From positions 1-34,157 of the forward strand of contig JAJZXK010000032.1 in assembly GCA_021806565.1 (NCBI GenBank): 34,157 nucleotides of DNA, read 5' to 3'. The position numbers and the translations under genes are program-made. Origin of the DNA: Bacillota bacterium. Its GTDB lineage: Bacteria; Bacillota; Sulfobacillia; RBS10-35; JAJYVN01. This document shows positions 7,923 through 16,636 of this stretch, piece after piece; position 1 is the first letter of the stretch; every line of letters starts with the position of its first letter. Under the pieces are notes generated by a model, which saw only the letters and a program-made list of their open reading frames with translations, searched no databases and had not been told where the DNA came from.

Positions 7923-8528
7923 CTATAGCTGTGGTAAGAAGAGCTTTGCGAAGATCGCGACGACAAACAACACCAGAAAGGTAAAAGTGGTCGTTTGAAG
8001 ACGACCGATCTTGGCGTCCATACGCTCGAGGAGCCTGCCGTTCTCCGCGTCCATGCTCTCAAGGAGCCTGCCGTTCCCGGCGTCCATGCGCTCAAGGAGC
8101 CTGCCGTTCCCGGTGTCCACGTGCTCGAGGAGGCTGTGGATCTTTGCGTCCATGCTCTCAAGGAGCCTGCCGTTCCCGGCGTCCATGCGCTCGAGGAGGC
8201 TGTGGATCTTTGCGTCCATGCTCTCACCCAGGCCGTGGATCTTAGTGTCCATGTCCCGGCTGAGATCGCTGATCTTGCCGTCCAACGCATCGAATCGCTG
8301 GTCGAGCTTCGCTTCCACCGCCGTAAAGCGCGCGTCGGTCTTGTCTTCGAGCCGCTCCACCCGCTGCTCCACCCGGTCCAAGCGCTGCAATACGAGCAGA
8401 GAAACACGCAGGCGCTCGTCCGACTGCTGCGAGCCGTGCGGCGGACCGTCCGGAGGCTCCTGTGCCGCCGCCACCTCTTCGGCCGCCACGGCTCCCACCA
8501 CCTTGCTACCAGTATCCTCCATATGCAT
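7923..8528 (-). CDS. hendecad-repeat coiled-coil protein with C-terminal membrane anchor
   Basis: The protein has 201 residues. Residues 1-37 are polar and probably disordered. Residues 38-91 form a heptad-like coiled coil (QRLDRVEQRVERLEDKTD). Residues 92-179 are eight tandem 11-residue units of the type RMDAGNGRLLE or SMDAKIHSLLE. Residues 180-198 (TTTFTFLVLFVVAIFAKLFL) form one membrane segment, leaving almost nothing outside. The overall plan resembles small tail-anchored coiled-coil proteins such as those called DUF1640, but I do not claim membership. The start is the first ATG; a second ATG two codons on (8520-8522) is possible. It follows the MFS gene by 33 bp on the same strand. A role in membrane organisation or as an oligomeric scaffold is a guess. 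Confidence 0.8.
   Translation of the reverse strand: MHMEDTGSKVVGAVAAEEVAAAQEPPDGPPHGSQQSDERLRVSLLVLQRLDRVEQRVERLEDKTDARFTAVEAKLDQRFDALDGKISDLSRDMDTKIHGLGESMDAKIHSLLERMDAGNGRLLESMDAKIHSLLEHVDTGNGRLLERMDAGNGRLLESMDAENGRLLERMDAKIGRLQTTTFTFLVLFVVAIFAKLFLPQL
7992..8255 (-). repeat. eight tandem 33-bp repeats encoding 11-residue units
   Basis: The segment consists of 33-bp units (for example GCGTCCATGCGCTC alternating with GCGTCCATGCTCTC on the plus strand) that stay in frame and encode eight hendecads at residues 92-179 of the coiled-coil protein. Several units are nearly identical in DNA, pointing to recent expansion. Confidence 0.9.
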
Positions 8529-8561
8529 GGAACTGGCAAGCGGGTCCGGACGGGCGGCCGA

Positions 8562-9749
8562 TCAGCCGCCCGCGTCGGTCCGCACGCCGACCGACGGTAG
8601 GACGGCCACCGGCAGGAGAAGGATGGCCAGCACGGCAGCCCCGACGACCACGCCTGCGCGCGCGACCAGGAAGCCGAATCCGGCCGGAACGACCAAGCCG
8701 CCCGCTCCCCCCGCGGCCACCAGCCATGCGGTGAGCAGGGCCGAGTCGCCGTGACGCTGCTGGGCCAACCCCACGAGGGACGGCCAGATCCCGGAAAAGG
8801 CCAACCCACAGAGCGCAGCGGCCCCGAGGGCCCAGCCACCTCCGGGCGCCCAAAGCACCAAGAGTAACGCGGGCGCCCCGACCACCGCTTCCAAGGAGAT
8901 CCAGCGCGGTAGCGGCCAGCGATGACAGAGACGGCCCACCGCCCACCGCCCCAGCCCCATGGCGAACCAAAAGGCGGATAGCTCGATCGCCCCCCAAAAG
9001 GCGCCGCCAGCCGATCGCGAGACGACCGCATACAACCAGCCCCACACCGCGACCTCCACCCCGGTGTACAGGGCCATCGCGACGATGACCGCCGCGACAT
9101 CGGGAAGGTGCGGCATCGCGGGCCGGGCATCGGCGCCCCTCCCGCTCTCCCGGCGGGTGCCCGCTGAGGGCGTCTGCAGTCGGAAACCGAATGCCAACAG
9201 CATCCACACGACGGCGCAGCCGGCGAATCGCGACCGCCAGTCCAACCCGGGCACCAAGAGCCAGAACGGCGCCAGGACCGCGCCCACGCAGAAGAACACC
9301 TGCGCGGAGAGATTGGCGGCGCCCTCTTGCCCCGGGTACATTTCGGCCAGCAGGGCGGTCGCCGTCGACTCGACGCAACCCAGGCCGGCCCCCGCCACCG
9401 TCGCCGCCAGCAGACCCAGGGCCAAGTCGGAACTGAGCGCGAACAGCAGCAATCCCACCGCCGCCCCCAAGCAACTCCAGGCGGCGATCCTGTGTTTTCC
9501 CCACCGGTCGGCCAGTCTTCCCGCCAAAGGAACCGCGACCACAAAGCCCAGGCCGCTCGCGGTGAACACAAATCCCGCCGTGGCCTCGGGAACGCCGAAA
9601 GCCCTCGCGTAGGCCGGCAGGCTTCCCGCCACCCAGAGCAGCGCCAGGGCGTCGCACGCGAGTGCGATACGGATCAGCGGAGCGGCGGCCCGACCGGGCC
9701 GGGCCGGGGCACCGGCCAGGTGAGACGGAGACGCAGAACCCGCCGCCAC
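8562..9749 (-). CDS. major facilitator superfamily transporter
   Basis: A protein of about 395 residues with some twelve hydrophobic segments. The MFS signature between helices 2 and 3 reads GRLADRWGKHR, matching the G-x-L-x-D-R-x-G-(R/K)-(R/K) loop. A related GLGRWAVGRLCHRW sequence lies at the start of the second half. The central loop (about residues 190-220) is polar and Arg-rich. Two in-frame GTG codons, at 9753-9755 and 9747-9749, are possible starts; the second is preferred because GGGGGG lies seven bases upstream of it. It sits 65 bp after recG and just before the coiled-coil gene on the same strand. The substrate is unknown. Confidence 0.88.
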   Translation of the reverse strand: MAAGSASPSHLAGAPARPGRAAAPLIRIALACDALALLWVAGSLPAYARAFGVPEATAGFVFTASGLGFVVAVPLAGRLADRWGKHRIAAWSCLGAAVGLLLFALSSDLALGLLAATVAGAGLGCVESTATALLAEMYPGQEGAANLSAQVFFCVGAVLAPFWLLVPGLDWRSRFAGCAVVWMLLAFGFRLQTPSAGTRRESGRGADARPAMPHLPDVAAVIVAMALYTGVEVAVWGWLYAVVSRSAGGAFWGAIELSAFWFAMGLGRWAVGRLCHRWPLPRWISLEAVVGAPALLLVLWAPGGGWALGAAALCGLAFSGIWPSLVGLAQQRHGDSALLTAWLVAAGGAGGLVVPAGFGFLVARAGVVVGAAVLAILLLPVAVLPSVGVRTDAGG

Positions 9750-9813
9750 CGGCACTTCCCCCCGCCAAGCCTCATATCAAGGGCACGAGGCCGGCCCCGG
9801 GCCCCGCGGGCAT

Positions 9814-11958
9814 TCAGTCGCGCAGCCTCAGAAAGTGCGCCTCCACGGCCACTCGCAATCGGTTGTGCTCCGGGCGTTCCAGATCCGGATCGCAGCGCAG
9901 CAGCGCCACGGCGTCGTCGCGCGCCCGGGTCAGCAGGTCGATGTCGCGCGCGGGATCGGCCAGCACGAGTTCCGGCAGGCCGTGCTGCCGCGTACCCAGC
10001 AACTCCCCGGGACCGCGCTGGCGCAGATCCTCCTCCGCGATTGTGAACCCGTCCGCGGTCTCGGTGAGGATGCGCAAACGCTTCGGATTGGCCCGCGAGA
10101 CCAGCGCACAGTAGGATCGGTGCGGCCCGCGCCCCACGCGCCCGCGCAGTTGGTGCAACTGGGAAAGGCCGAACCGGTCGGCGTCCTCCACCACGATCAT
10201 GGACGCCTCCGGCACGTCGATGCCAACCTCGATCACGGTCGTGGACACGAGCACCTGGATCTCACCGCGGGCGAAGCGCGCCATCACTTCATCTTTCGCG
10301 GCGGGCGGCAGCCGTCCGTGCATCAGTCCGACGCTCACATCCGGCATCCATTCCTTCAGACGGTGCGCCCACTCCTGGGCCGACGCGGCCCGGGTCTCGT
10401 CGTCCCCGCCCTCCGTGGCGCCCGAACCGTCCGCCTGGGCGAACAGCCCCGTGGGCTCCTCCTGTTCCGGCCCGGCAGCCCCACCATCCACCAGCGGGCA
10501 GACCACATAGGCGCGCCGGCCCGCGAGCGCTTCGCCGCGCACAAAGGCATAGATGCGATCTCGCGCCTCCGGGCCCCGAATGTAGGTGCGGACCGGCCTG
10601 CGGCCGGGAGGCAACTCGTCGATCAGGGAGACGTCCAGATCCCCATAGAGGGTCATGGCCAAAGTCCGAGGGATGGGTGTGGCCGTGAGCACCAGTACAT
10701 CGGGATGGTCACCCTTGGCGCACAGGGCGTCGCGCTGGCGCACCCCGAAGCGGTGCTGTTCATCCGCAACCGCCAGACCCAGAGCGGCGAACCGCACGTC
10801 CGGTTGCAAGAGCGCGTGCGTGCCCACCAGAATGTCGATCCGCCCAGTCTCCAGTTCCGCCAGCAGCCGGCTCCGCTCGGCCCGCGGCGTCGCACCGGTG
10901 AGCAGCGCGCAACGGCAGAGACCGTCGCACAGCCGCCCCAGGGTCGCATGATGCTGCTCGGCCAGGATCGCCGTGGGTGCAAGCAGGGCCGCCTGCCGTC
11001 CCGATTCCACCACGCGCAGCATGGCGGCCGCGGCCACCACCGTCTTACCCGAACCGACGTCGCCCTGCACCAGGCGGTACATCGGCCGGTGGCTCGAGAA
11101 ATCCGCCTCGATCTCCGCGAGCACGCGCCGCTGCGCCGCGGTGAGGGTAAACGGCAGGTGCGCGAGCAGCCGTGCCTGCAAGCCGCCGGCCGCCCGGTAG
11201 CGATACGTGCGCAGGGCGCCGGCGCGCGCGCGGCGGCGCAGCTGCAGCCCCAACTGCAAGAGGAGCAACTCCTCATACACCAACGTCCGCCGTGCCGCGT
11301 CCAACTCGGCCGCGTCGCGTGGGCGGTGGACGCCGCGCCATGCCGCCGCCGCGTCCACAAGCGCCTGCCGACCCCTGAGTCCCGGCGGCAGCACATCGGG
11401 AACCAGATCGGCATAGCGCTGCAGGGCCCCGTCCACGATCCCCCGTATGGCCCGCTGCGTAAGGCCGACGCCCACGGGGTATACGGGCCGCAGGCCGTGT
11501 TCCGCCCCCACGGCGGGTACCTCCTCGACTTCCGGAGCTCGCAGGGTGAGGCGCCCCATCCGGTCGACCACCACGGAGCCGTGCACCAGCACAGGGGTCC
11601 CGTCCGCCAACCGCCTGGCGATGTGCGGTTGGTTGAACCACACGGCGGGCAACCGGCCGCGGCCGTCTGTGAGTTCCATCTGCAGCAGGTGCAGACCGGG
11701 GCGCGGCCGGCGCTCATGCACGCCGAGGGCGCGCACGACCGCAGTCAGCGTGCCGGGTCCGCGAACCTGATCGAGGGGGGTACGTTGGCCGAAGTCGTCG
11801 TAGCGCCGCGGCAGGTGGCGCAGCACATCGCCGACGCTTTGGATGCCCAGCGCCTCCAACTGCCGGCGGCGGGCCGGCCCCACACCCGGCAGGGCCGACA
11901 CGGGTATGGCCAGGGGGAGCCACGGATCCGAACCGGCGCCTTCGGTCTCTTGCAACAC
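9814..11958 (-). CDS. recG: ATP-dependent DNA helicase RecG
   Basis: RecG remodels stalled replication forks and Holliday junctions. The 714-residue protein has the N-terminal wedge domain with a helix-hairpin-helix-like LPGVGPARRRQLEALGI and an OB-type region (residues about 60-170). The helicase motifs follow: QGDVGSGKT (Walker A), VADEQHRFGV (DExH box), LTATPIPRTLAMTLYGDLD, LMHGRLPPAAKDEVM, STTVIEVGIDVPEA and QLRGRVGRG. Between CPLVDGG and the next helix (WAHRLKEWMP) lies an extra acidic, Gly-rich stretch of roughly 35 residues. The start is read as GTG at 11956-11958. In many Bacillota recG sits in a cluster with asp23 and fakA; here asp23 lies 581 bp upstream and fakA is absent. Confidence 0.97.
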   Translation of the reverse strand: MLQETEGAGSDPWLPLAIPVSALPGVGPARRRQLEALGIQSVGDVLRHLPRRYDDFGQRTPLDQVRGPGTLTAVVRALGVHERRPRPGLHLLQMELTDGRGRLPAVWFNQPHIARRLADGTPVLVHGSVVVDRMGRLTLRAPEVEEVPAVGAEHGLRPVYPVGVGLTQRAIRGIVDGALQRYADLVPDVLPPGLRGRQALVDAAAAWRGVHRPRDAAELDAARRTLVYEELLLLQLGLQLRRRARAGALRTYRYRAAGGLQARLLAHLPFTLTAAQRRVLAEIEADFSSHRPMYRLVQGDVGSGKTVVAAAAMLRVVESGRQAALLAPTAILAEQHHATLGRLCDGLCRCALLTGATPRAERSRLLAELETGRIDILVGTHALLQPDVRFAALGLAVADEQHRFGVRQRDALCAKGDHPDVLVLTATPIPRTLAMTLYGDLDVSLIDELPPGRRPVRTYIRGPEARDRIYAFVRGEALAGRRAYVVCPLVDGGAAGPEQEEPTGLFAQADGSGATEGGDDETRAASAQEWAHRLKEWMPDVSVGLMHGRLPPAAKDEVMARFARGEIQVLVSTTVIEVGIDVPEASMIVVEDADRFGLSQLHQLRGRVGRGPHRSYCALVSRANPKRLRILTETADGFTIAEEDLRQRGPGELLGTRQHGLPELVLADPARDIDLLTRARDDAVALLRCDPDLERPEHNRLRVAVEAHFLRLRD

Positions 11959-12539
11959 GCCGGGCCTGGTTCAGGAACAGGCGCGCGGACCGCGGCCGCA
12001 ATCCACGCACCCCGTCCGCCCGACCAGGCCTTCTCCCCCTTCGGCCCTGAGTTCGCCCCTCGATGGACGCCAGGCGGCGGACAGCTCAGGATGCCCAGTA
12101 AACCCCGCGACGGGCGCGTACGGAACCGGAAGGTCGGCGGGCCATCGGCCGGTGCGGCCCCGCGTCGCCAGTGCCCCGACCACCACAGGTGCGGCCCGCC
12201 ACTGTCCAGGTCCCGTCATGGCTGGACGGTTTCGGACCGGCACCGAAAACCGCCCGCTTGTTCGCATCGTACCAAGAATCGGCCGCCGCGGGAAGCCGGC
12301 AGAGGCAAGGCGCCGGAAACACAGGCGCACTGCGCCAGCGCCAGGGGTTCGCCGCAGACCGCGCACGTGGCGGTGTGTTCAACCCGTTCCCGCCTTGCCG
12401 GCCCAGGCACTTCACCAGCCATAATGCCACATCTTGGCGCTGAACCCATTATATGGACTCAGATCGTCTGGGCACCTACGGCTTCGCGGTCCAGGGCACT
12501 CGTGGCGTGGCGCACGGAACTCCTGGACGGCCGCGCCAC
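11959..12539. other. 581-bp gap between recG and asp23
   Basis: Apart from the doubtful small Cys-rich frame at 12216-12422, I see no supported gene, RNA or repeat here. In the common Bacillota order this space would hold fakA (DAK-type fatty acid kinase) and sometimes serine dehydratase genes; no trace of DAK motifs is visible in any frame. Confidence 0.6.
12216..12422 (-). CDS. small cysteine-rich hypothetical protein (uncertain)
   Basis: An open frame of 68 residues from ATG at 12420-12422 contains a compact Cys pattern, CAVCGEPLALAQCAC, then a later C and a final FRC, that could bind zinc. A TATAAT-like hexamer lies upstream on the same strand (about 12449-12454) but without a good -35, and no clear ribosome site precedes the ATG. 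It is the only plausible gene in the 581-bp gap between recG and asp23. At this GC content open frames are common, so it may be chance. Confidence 0.25.
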   Translation of the reverse strand: MAGEVPGPARRERVEHTATCAVCGEPLALAQCACVSGALPLPASRGGRFLVRCEQAGGFRCRSETVQP

Positions 12540-12935
12540 CTACCGAGCAGCGGCGGAGAGGCCGTCCGGCCGGCGCACGCCGACCACGCGGACCTCGACG
12601 CTGGTGGGCCGGATGCCGGTCGCGCGCTCGACCTCCCGCACGACGGCCGCAACCACCCGCCGGCACACGTCCTGGATGTGCGAGCCGAAGACGACCGCGA
12701 TGTCCACCCGCAACCGCAACTGTTCGCCATCGAGGTGGACCTCCACGCCGCGCTCCAGCGCCTGGCGCGGATCCGGCACACGCGCTTCCAACAGCCCGGC
12801 CAGTTCACCCTGCAGGCCGCGCGCCACCGTGGCGGCAACCCCGTCGCAGCCTGCGGCGGCGGCACCCGCGACGGCCGCAACCGCCGCGTCTGTCAACACC
12901 AACCGCCCCTCCGCGGTCTGCACCTCACGCGCCAC
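12540..12935 (-). CDS. Asp23/Gls24 family envelope stress response protein
   Basis: A 131-residue protein with the family layout: an N-terminal strand and helix ([21 protein letters not shown]), a central region with [27 protein letters not shown], and a C-terminal [18 protein letters not shown]. The family (YloU/Asp23) is found at the cell envelope in Bacillota and is tied to alkaline or envelope stress and to lipid metabolism through its neighbour fakA. The start is a GTG at 12933-12935; a purine-rich AGAGGGG lies somewhat far upstream, so the start could be a few codons off. It is divergent from rpmB, sharing a 177-bp intergenic region, the same arrangement as in Bacillus. Confidence 0.88.
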   Translation of the reverse strand: MAREVQTAEGRLVLTDAAVAAVAGAAAAGCDGVAATVARGLQGELAGLLEARVPDPRQALERGVEVHLDGEQLRLRVDIAVVFGSHIQDVCRRVVAAVVREVERATGIRPTSVEVRVVGVRRPDGLSAAAR

Positions 12936-12967
12936 CGCGCCGCGCCCCTCTCCATGGCCCGCGCCGA

Positions 12968-12996
12968 TTGCCCGCAGGCAACCGGCATGCTATCAT
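12968..12996 (+). promoter_or_regulatory. putative promoter of rpmB
   Basis: TTGCCC (12968-12973) and TATCAT (12991-12996) are separated by 17 bases on the plus strand, about 115 bp ahead of the rpmB start. The position between the divergent asp23 and rpmB genes supports the call. Confidence 0.65.
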
Positions 12997-13112
12997 ACTG
13001 CCCGCTCGCAAGGTGTAGGGCGGGCCTGTTCGGATCCCGCCTCCCGCGTCCGCAGGGCAGGGCCAAACAGGTGCGGCCGCAGGCACAGGGGGCAGGGAGG
13101 AAGCGGGTCAAC

Positions 13113-13301
13113 ATGGCCAAGCGTTGCGATGTCTGCGGCAAGCAGCCGGCGAGCGGCCACGCCGTGAGCCACTCGAACATCAAAAACCGCCGCCGTTTCG
13201 AACCGAACCTGCAGCGGGTGCACTTGGTGCGCGGGGGACGGCTCTGCCGGGTGAGGATCTGCACGGCCTGTCTACGCACCAGCCGGCGCGGCCCCATCTA
13301 G
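13113..13301 (+). CDS. rpmB: 50S ribosomal protein L28
   Basis: The 62-residue protein is a full-length L28. It begins [20 protein letters not shown], continues with [17 protein letters not shown], and ends [12 protein letters not shown]. It is the zinc-binding form, with Cys pairs CDVC and CTAC. L28 binds 23S rRNA in the large subunit. The ATG is set by GGGAGG about 12 bases upstream and by the conserved N-terminus; the longer open frame upstream is not conserved. A promoter lies upstream and an intrinsic terminator downstream, so it appears to be a one-gene unit. Confidence 0.97.
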   Translation: MAKRCDVCGKQPASGHAVSHSNIKNRRRFEPNLQRVHLVRGGRLCRVRICTACLRTSRRGPI

Positions 13302-13353
13302 AACCTGGAAGCCTTCTGGCACTGAAGCTGTACCCCGGAACCACATCCCGTCC

Positions 13354-13394
13354 GACCGCCCGGGCGTCTTGACCACGCGTGGGCGGTCCTTTTT
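13354..13394 (+). terminator. intrinsic terminator of rpmB
   Basis: GACCGCCC (13354-13361) pairs with GGGCGGTC (13381-13388), followed by CCTTTTTT-type sequence. It lies 52 bp after the rpmB stop and just before the ABC importer operon. Confidence 0.9.
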
Positions 13395-13412
13395 GGCGTA
13401 GAACCCGACACG

Positions 13413-15197
13413 GTGGCCCAAGCGAGGTGGGACGCCATCCACGACGGGAGGCCCGAGGGCCGCGGAACGCCGCACCTGTCAAACGTATTACCCACCTGGC
13501 TGCGAGCGGGTCCTCGTGGCGGCGCGCGCTCGTGGGGCGCGGACGTGGCGGTCGCCGGGGCTCTGGTCGTCGCCTTCTATCTGGTGTTGCTTCTCGCCAC
13601 CTCAGGACTCGGCCGGGGGGCCGGCGCGACCATCACGCTGCGCTACCGGGCACTGCCGCTGTACGCCCTGTATTCCACCGCGCGCATGGCGGCGGCCTAC
13701 GTGCTGTCGCTCGTCTTTTCCCTGGTGTACGCCTACGTAGCAGCGTTCAACCGCACAGCCGAGCGTGTTCTGGTGCCCCTGCTGGACATCCTGCAGTCCA
13801 TCCCCATTCTCTCCTTCCTCCCCACCGTCGTGCTGGCGCTGACCAACGTCTTCCCCCACAGCAGCCTGGGCGCCGAGATCGCCTCGGTCGTCCTGGTGTT
13901 CACATCACAGGCCTGGAACCTCACGTTTTCTTTCTACAACTCGCTCTTGACCGTTCCGCGGGAACTGCGCGAAGTGGCCCACCTCTACCGGCTGTCCTGG
14001 TGGCAGCGCTTCCGCCAACTCGAACTGCCCTACGCGGCCGTCGGCCTGGTGTGGAACAGCATGATGTCCTGGGCCGGCGGATGGTTTTTTCTGATGGCCG
14101 CGGAGATGTTCACGTTGGGCCACCGTTCGTTCCAGGTCCCCGGCCTGGGAAGCTACCTGCAGCGGGCCGCGGCCTCCGGCGACACCCCGGCCGTCGCGGC
14201 CGGCATCCTCACGCTCGTCGCGGTCATCGTCGCCCTGGACCAATTGGTCTGGCGTCCCCTCATCGCCTGGGCGGACCGGTTCAAGATCGAGTTGGTCGGC
14301 GGCCAGACGCCGCCACGCTCATCGGTGTTGCGCCTCCTGCGCCGCTCATCGATAGTGGACTGGGCCAACCGCCGCATCGTGCTGCCGCTGATGGAAGCGA
14401 TCGACGGCGGCCTGTCCACCGCGGGCCAGCCCGCGGAGCGGCGTGGGATGGGTGAACCCGGCCGCCGTATCGCATACCTGGCGCTGCTGTGCGCCGTCGC
14501 CGTGCTGGCGGCTGCCGCCCTTTGGCACGCCGGCACGCTGCTGCTGCGCATCCCCGGCGGTCAGGCCGTCTCACTCCCGCTGGCCGCCGGCCTGACCACG
14601 CTGCGGGTGGCGGCCGCCCTGGCCATCAGCGCGCTATGGACCGTACCCGTCGGGGTGTTCATCGGCACGAACCGAGTCTGGGCGGACCGCTTGCAGCCCG
14701 TGGTGCAGATCCTGGCGTCCATCCCGGCCTCCGCCCTCTTTCCGGTCATCGTCGTCTGGCTCGGTGGCGGCCTGGGCTTGACATCCGTGCTCTTGATGCT
14801 GCTTGGAACGCAGTGGTACGTCCTGTTCAACGTCATCGCGGGGGCGATGGCGTTGCCGCAGGACCTGAAAGAGGCAACCGCACTCTTCGGTCTCGGCCGC
14901 ATGGAGCGCTGGCGTACGCTGATCCTGCCCGGCATCTTCCCATACCTGGTGACCGGCCTGATCACCGCCGCGGGCGGCGCGTGGAACGCCGCGATCATCA
15001 CGGAGTATGTGCGGGCCGGCAACCAGACCTACACCGCCTTCGGCCTGGGCTCCCTGATCGCCCAGGCCAGCCAGCACGCCCAGTATCCGTTGTTGCTCGG
15101 ATCGACCCTGGCCCTTTCCGCCCTGGTGGTGGGCATCAACCGGTTGTTCTGGCGGCGGCTCTTCCGTCTCGCCGCCAACCGCTATACCCTCCTTTAG
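13413..15197 (+). CDS. fused double permease of a nitrate/sulfonate-type ABC importer
   Basis: A 594-residue membrane protein made of two homologous binding-protein-dependent permease domains. The first (about residues 45-290) carries the EAA-type loop LREVAHLYRLSWWQRFRQLELP; the second (about 360-590) carries LKEATALFGLGRMERWRTLILP. Both contact the ATPase in this family. Each half has about five or six hydrophobic segments, joined by a polar linker of about 60 residues. Single-domain relatives (SsuC, TauC, NrtB) form homodimers; here both halves are in one chain. The GTG start at 13413 has no clear ribosome site, and the first 40 residues look unconserved, so a later start is possible. The ATPase gene follows 41 bp on. 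No substrate-binding protein is nearby. Confidence 0.9.
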   Translation: MAQARWDAIHDGRPEGRGTPHLSNVLPTWLRAGPRGGARSWGADVAVAGALVVAFYLVLLLATSGLGRGAGATITLRYRALPLYALYSTARMAAAYVLSLVFSLVYAYVAAFNRTAERVLVPLLDILQSIPILSFLPTVVLALTNVFPHSSLGAEIASVVLVFTSQAWNLTFSFYNSLLTVPRELREVAHLYRLSWWQRFRQLELPYAAVGLVWNSMMSWAGGWFFLMAAEMFTLGHRSFQVPGLGSYLQRAAASGDTPAVAAGILTLVAVIVALDQLVWRPLIAWADRFKIELVGGQTPPRSSVLRLLRRSSIVDWANRRIVLPLMEAIDGGLSTAGQPAERRGMGEPGRRIAYLALLCAVAVLAAAALWHAGTLLLRIPGGQAVSLPLAAGLTTLRVAAALAISALWTVPVGVFIGTNRVWADRLQPVVQILASIPASALFPVIVVWLGGGLGLTSVLLMLLGTQWYVLFNVIAGAMALPQDLKEATALFGLGRMERWRTLILPGIFPYLVTGLITAAGGAWNAAIITEYVRAGNQTYTAFGLGSLIAQASQHAQYPLLLGSTLALSALVVGINRLFWRRLFRLAANRYTLL

Positions 15198-15238
15198 GGA
15201 AACGGAGACGGCGCGGCCGTCTTTGAGTGAGGTGCGCC

Positions 15239-16612
15239 ATGGCCGCAAGCGTGTTGGTGTCCGCCGAAGGGATCAGCCGTCGCTACGACGAGATGCTGGT
15301 GCTGGACGCAATCGACCTTTCCATCCGGGACGGGGAGTTCGTAGCCCTGCTCGGTCCTTCCGGCTCTGGTAAGTCCACGCTCCTGCGCATCGTCACGGGC
15401 CTGATGCAACCGTCCAGCGGCCTGGTCCGGTACCGCGGCGTACCGGTGGACGGCCCCTGCCCGCACGCCGCCATGGTCTTCCAGACATTCGCCCTCTATC
15501 CATGGCTGACCGTCCTGGAGAACGTGGCCCTCGGCCTCAAGGCCCGCGGCATGCCCCTGCGCGAACGCCGCAGCCGGGCCAACCGCCTGATCGAACTCAT
15601 CGGACTGGAAGGCTTTGAAGACGCCTACCCCAAGGAACTCTCGGGGGGCATGCGCCAGCGGGTCGGGTTCGCGCGGGCCCTGGCCGTCGAGCCCGAGTTG
15701 TTGTGCATGGACGAACCGTTTTCCGCCCTCGACTTCCTGACCGCCGAGAACCTCCGCAACGAACTGCTGGACCTCTGGACCGAGCGCCGCATCCCGACCC
15801 GCTCCGTCCTGATGGTCACCCATGGCGTGGAGGAGGCGGTCGCCATGGCCGACCGGATCGTCGTCCTCTCCCGCAACCCCGCCCGGGTGGTCGCCGACGT
15901 CGCGATCGGCCTACCTCGACCGCGCAACCGCAAACACGCGGCCTTTCTCGCTCTGGTGGACCGGATCTACAAGATCGTCACCGAAGGGGCCGATCCCGCC
16001 ACCTCCCCCACGGGCGCGCCCGACCACCCCGCGCAGGCGCGTTTCGCCCCGCTGCCGCAGGCCGCGATCGGCATGCTCAACGGCCTGCTGGAACTGGTCG
16101 CCGACCGCGGCGGCCGCGACGACCTCTACCACCTCGGTAGCGAGCTGATGCTGGAGGTGGACGACCTGCTCCCGGTCACCGAGGCCGCAGAACTCGTCGG
16201 GTTGGCGGTCGTCCGCGAGGGCGACCTCTGCCTGACCGACCTCGGCCGGCGATACACCGATGAGGGCGCCACCGGACGCAAGCAGATCGTGGCCGCCCAG
16301 ATCCGCGACCTGCCGCTGTTCGCGGTCATCCGCCGGGTCCTGGCGAGCAAGCGCGACCACACCATGCGCCGCGAGTTCTTCGTCGAGATCTCGGCCCGTG
16401 AACTCGGCGAAGCCCAGGCAGAAGCCCTGGTCGACGCCGCGGTGTCCTGGGGGCGGTGGGCCGAGTTGTTCGCGTACGATCATGCCGCTGAGGAGTTCTA
16501 TCTTCCCGAAGATGAGGCCGACGAGGAGGATGGGGCGCTGGAGGACCCTCCGGCTGGCGAGGGCTTGGCGGATACCGATGGACCGCCGGGTGGCGGAGAG
16601 CCCCGGCCGTGA
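15239..16612 (+). CDS. ABC importer ATPase with AAA-associated C-terminal domain
   Basis: The 457-residue protein is the energising subunit for the upstream fused permease. Residues 1-260 form an SsuB/TauB/NrtD-like ATPase with Walker A LLGPSGSGKST, Q-loop MVFQTFALYPW, signature LSGGMRQRVGFARAL, and Walker B LLCMDEPFSALD. Residues about 270-430 (from QAAIGMLNGLLELVADRGG to EELVDAAVSWGRWAELF-like sequence) match the winged-helix-like AAA-associated C-terminal domain found on ATPases paired with fused permeases. The tail is acidic and Gly/Pro-rich. The ATG at 15239-15241 sits just after GAGTGAGGTG. The protein acts at the inner face of the membrane; nothing local identifies the substrate. Confidence 0.93.
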   Translation: MAASVLVSAEGISRRYDEMLVLDAIDLSIRDGEFVALLGPSGSGKSTLLRIVTGLMQPSSGLVRYRGVPVDGPCPHAAMVFQTFALYPWLTVLENVALGLKARGMPLRERRSRANRLIELIGLEGFEDAYPKELSGGMRQRVGFARALAVEPELLCMDEPFSALDFLTAENLRNELLDLWTERRIPTRSVLMVTHGVEEAVAMADRIVVLSRNPARVVADVAIGLPRPRNRKHAAFLALVDRIYKIVTEGADPATSPTGAPDHPAQARFAPLPQAAIGMLNGLLELVADRGGRDDLYHLGSELMLEVDDLLPVTEAAELVGLAVVREGDLCLTDLGRRYTDEGATGRKQIVAAQIRDLPLFAVIRRVLASKRDHTMRREFFVEISARELGEAQAEALVDAAVSWGRWAELFAYDHAAEEFYLPEDEADEEDGALEDPPAGEGLADTDGPPGGGEPRP

Positions 16613-16636
16613 AGAAGGCCCGCCCAGGCACGCAGC

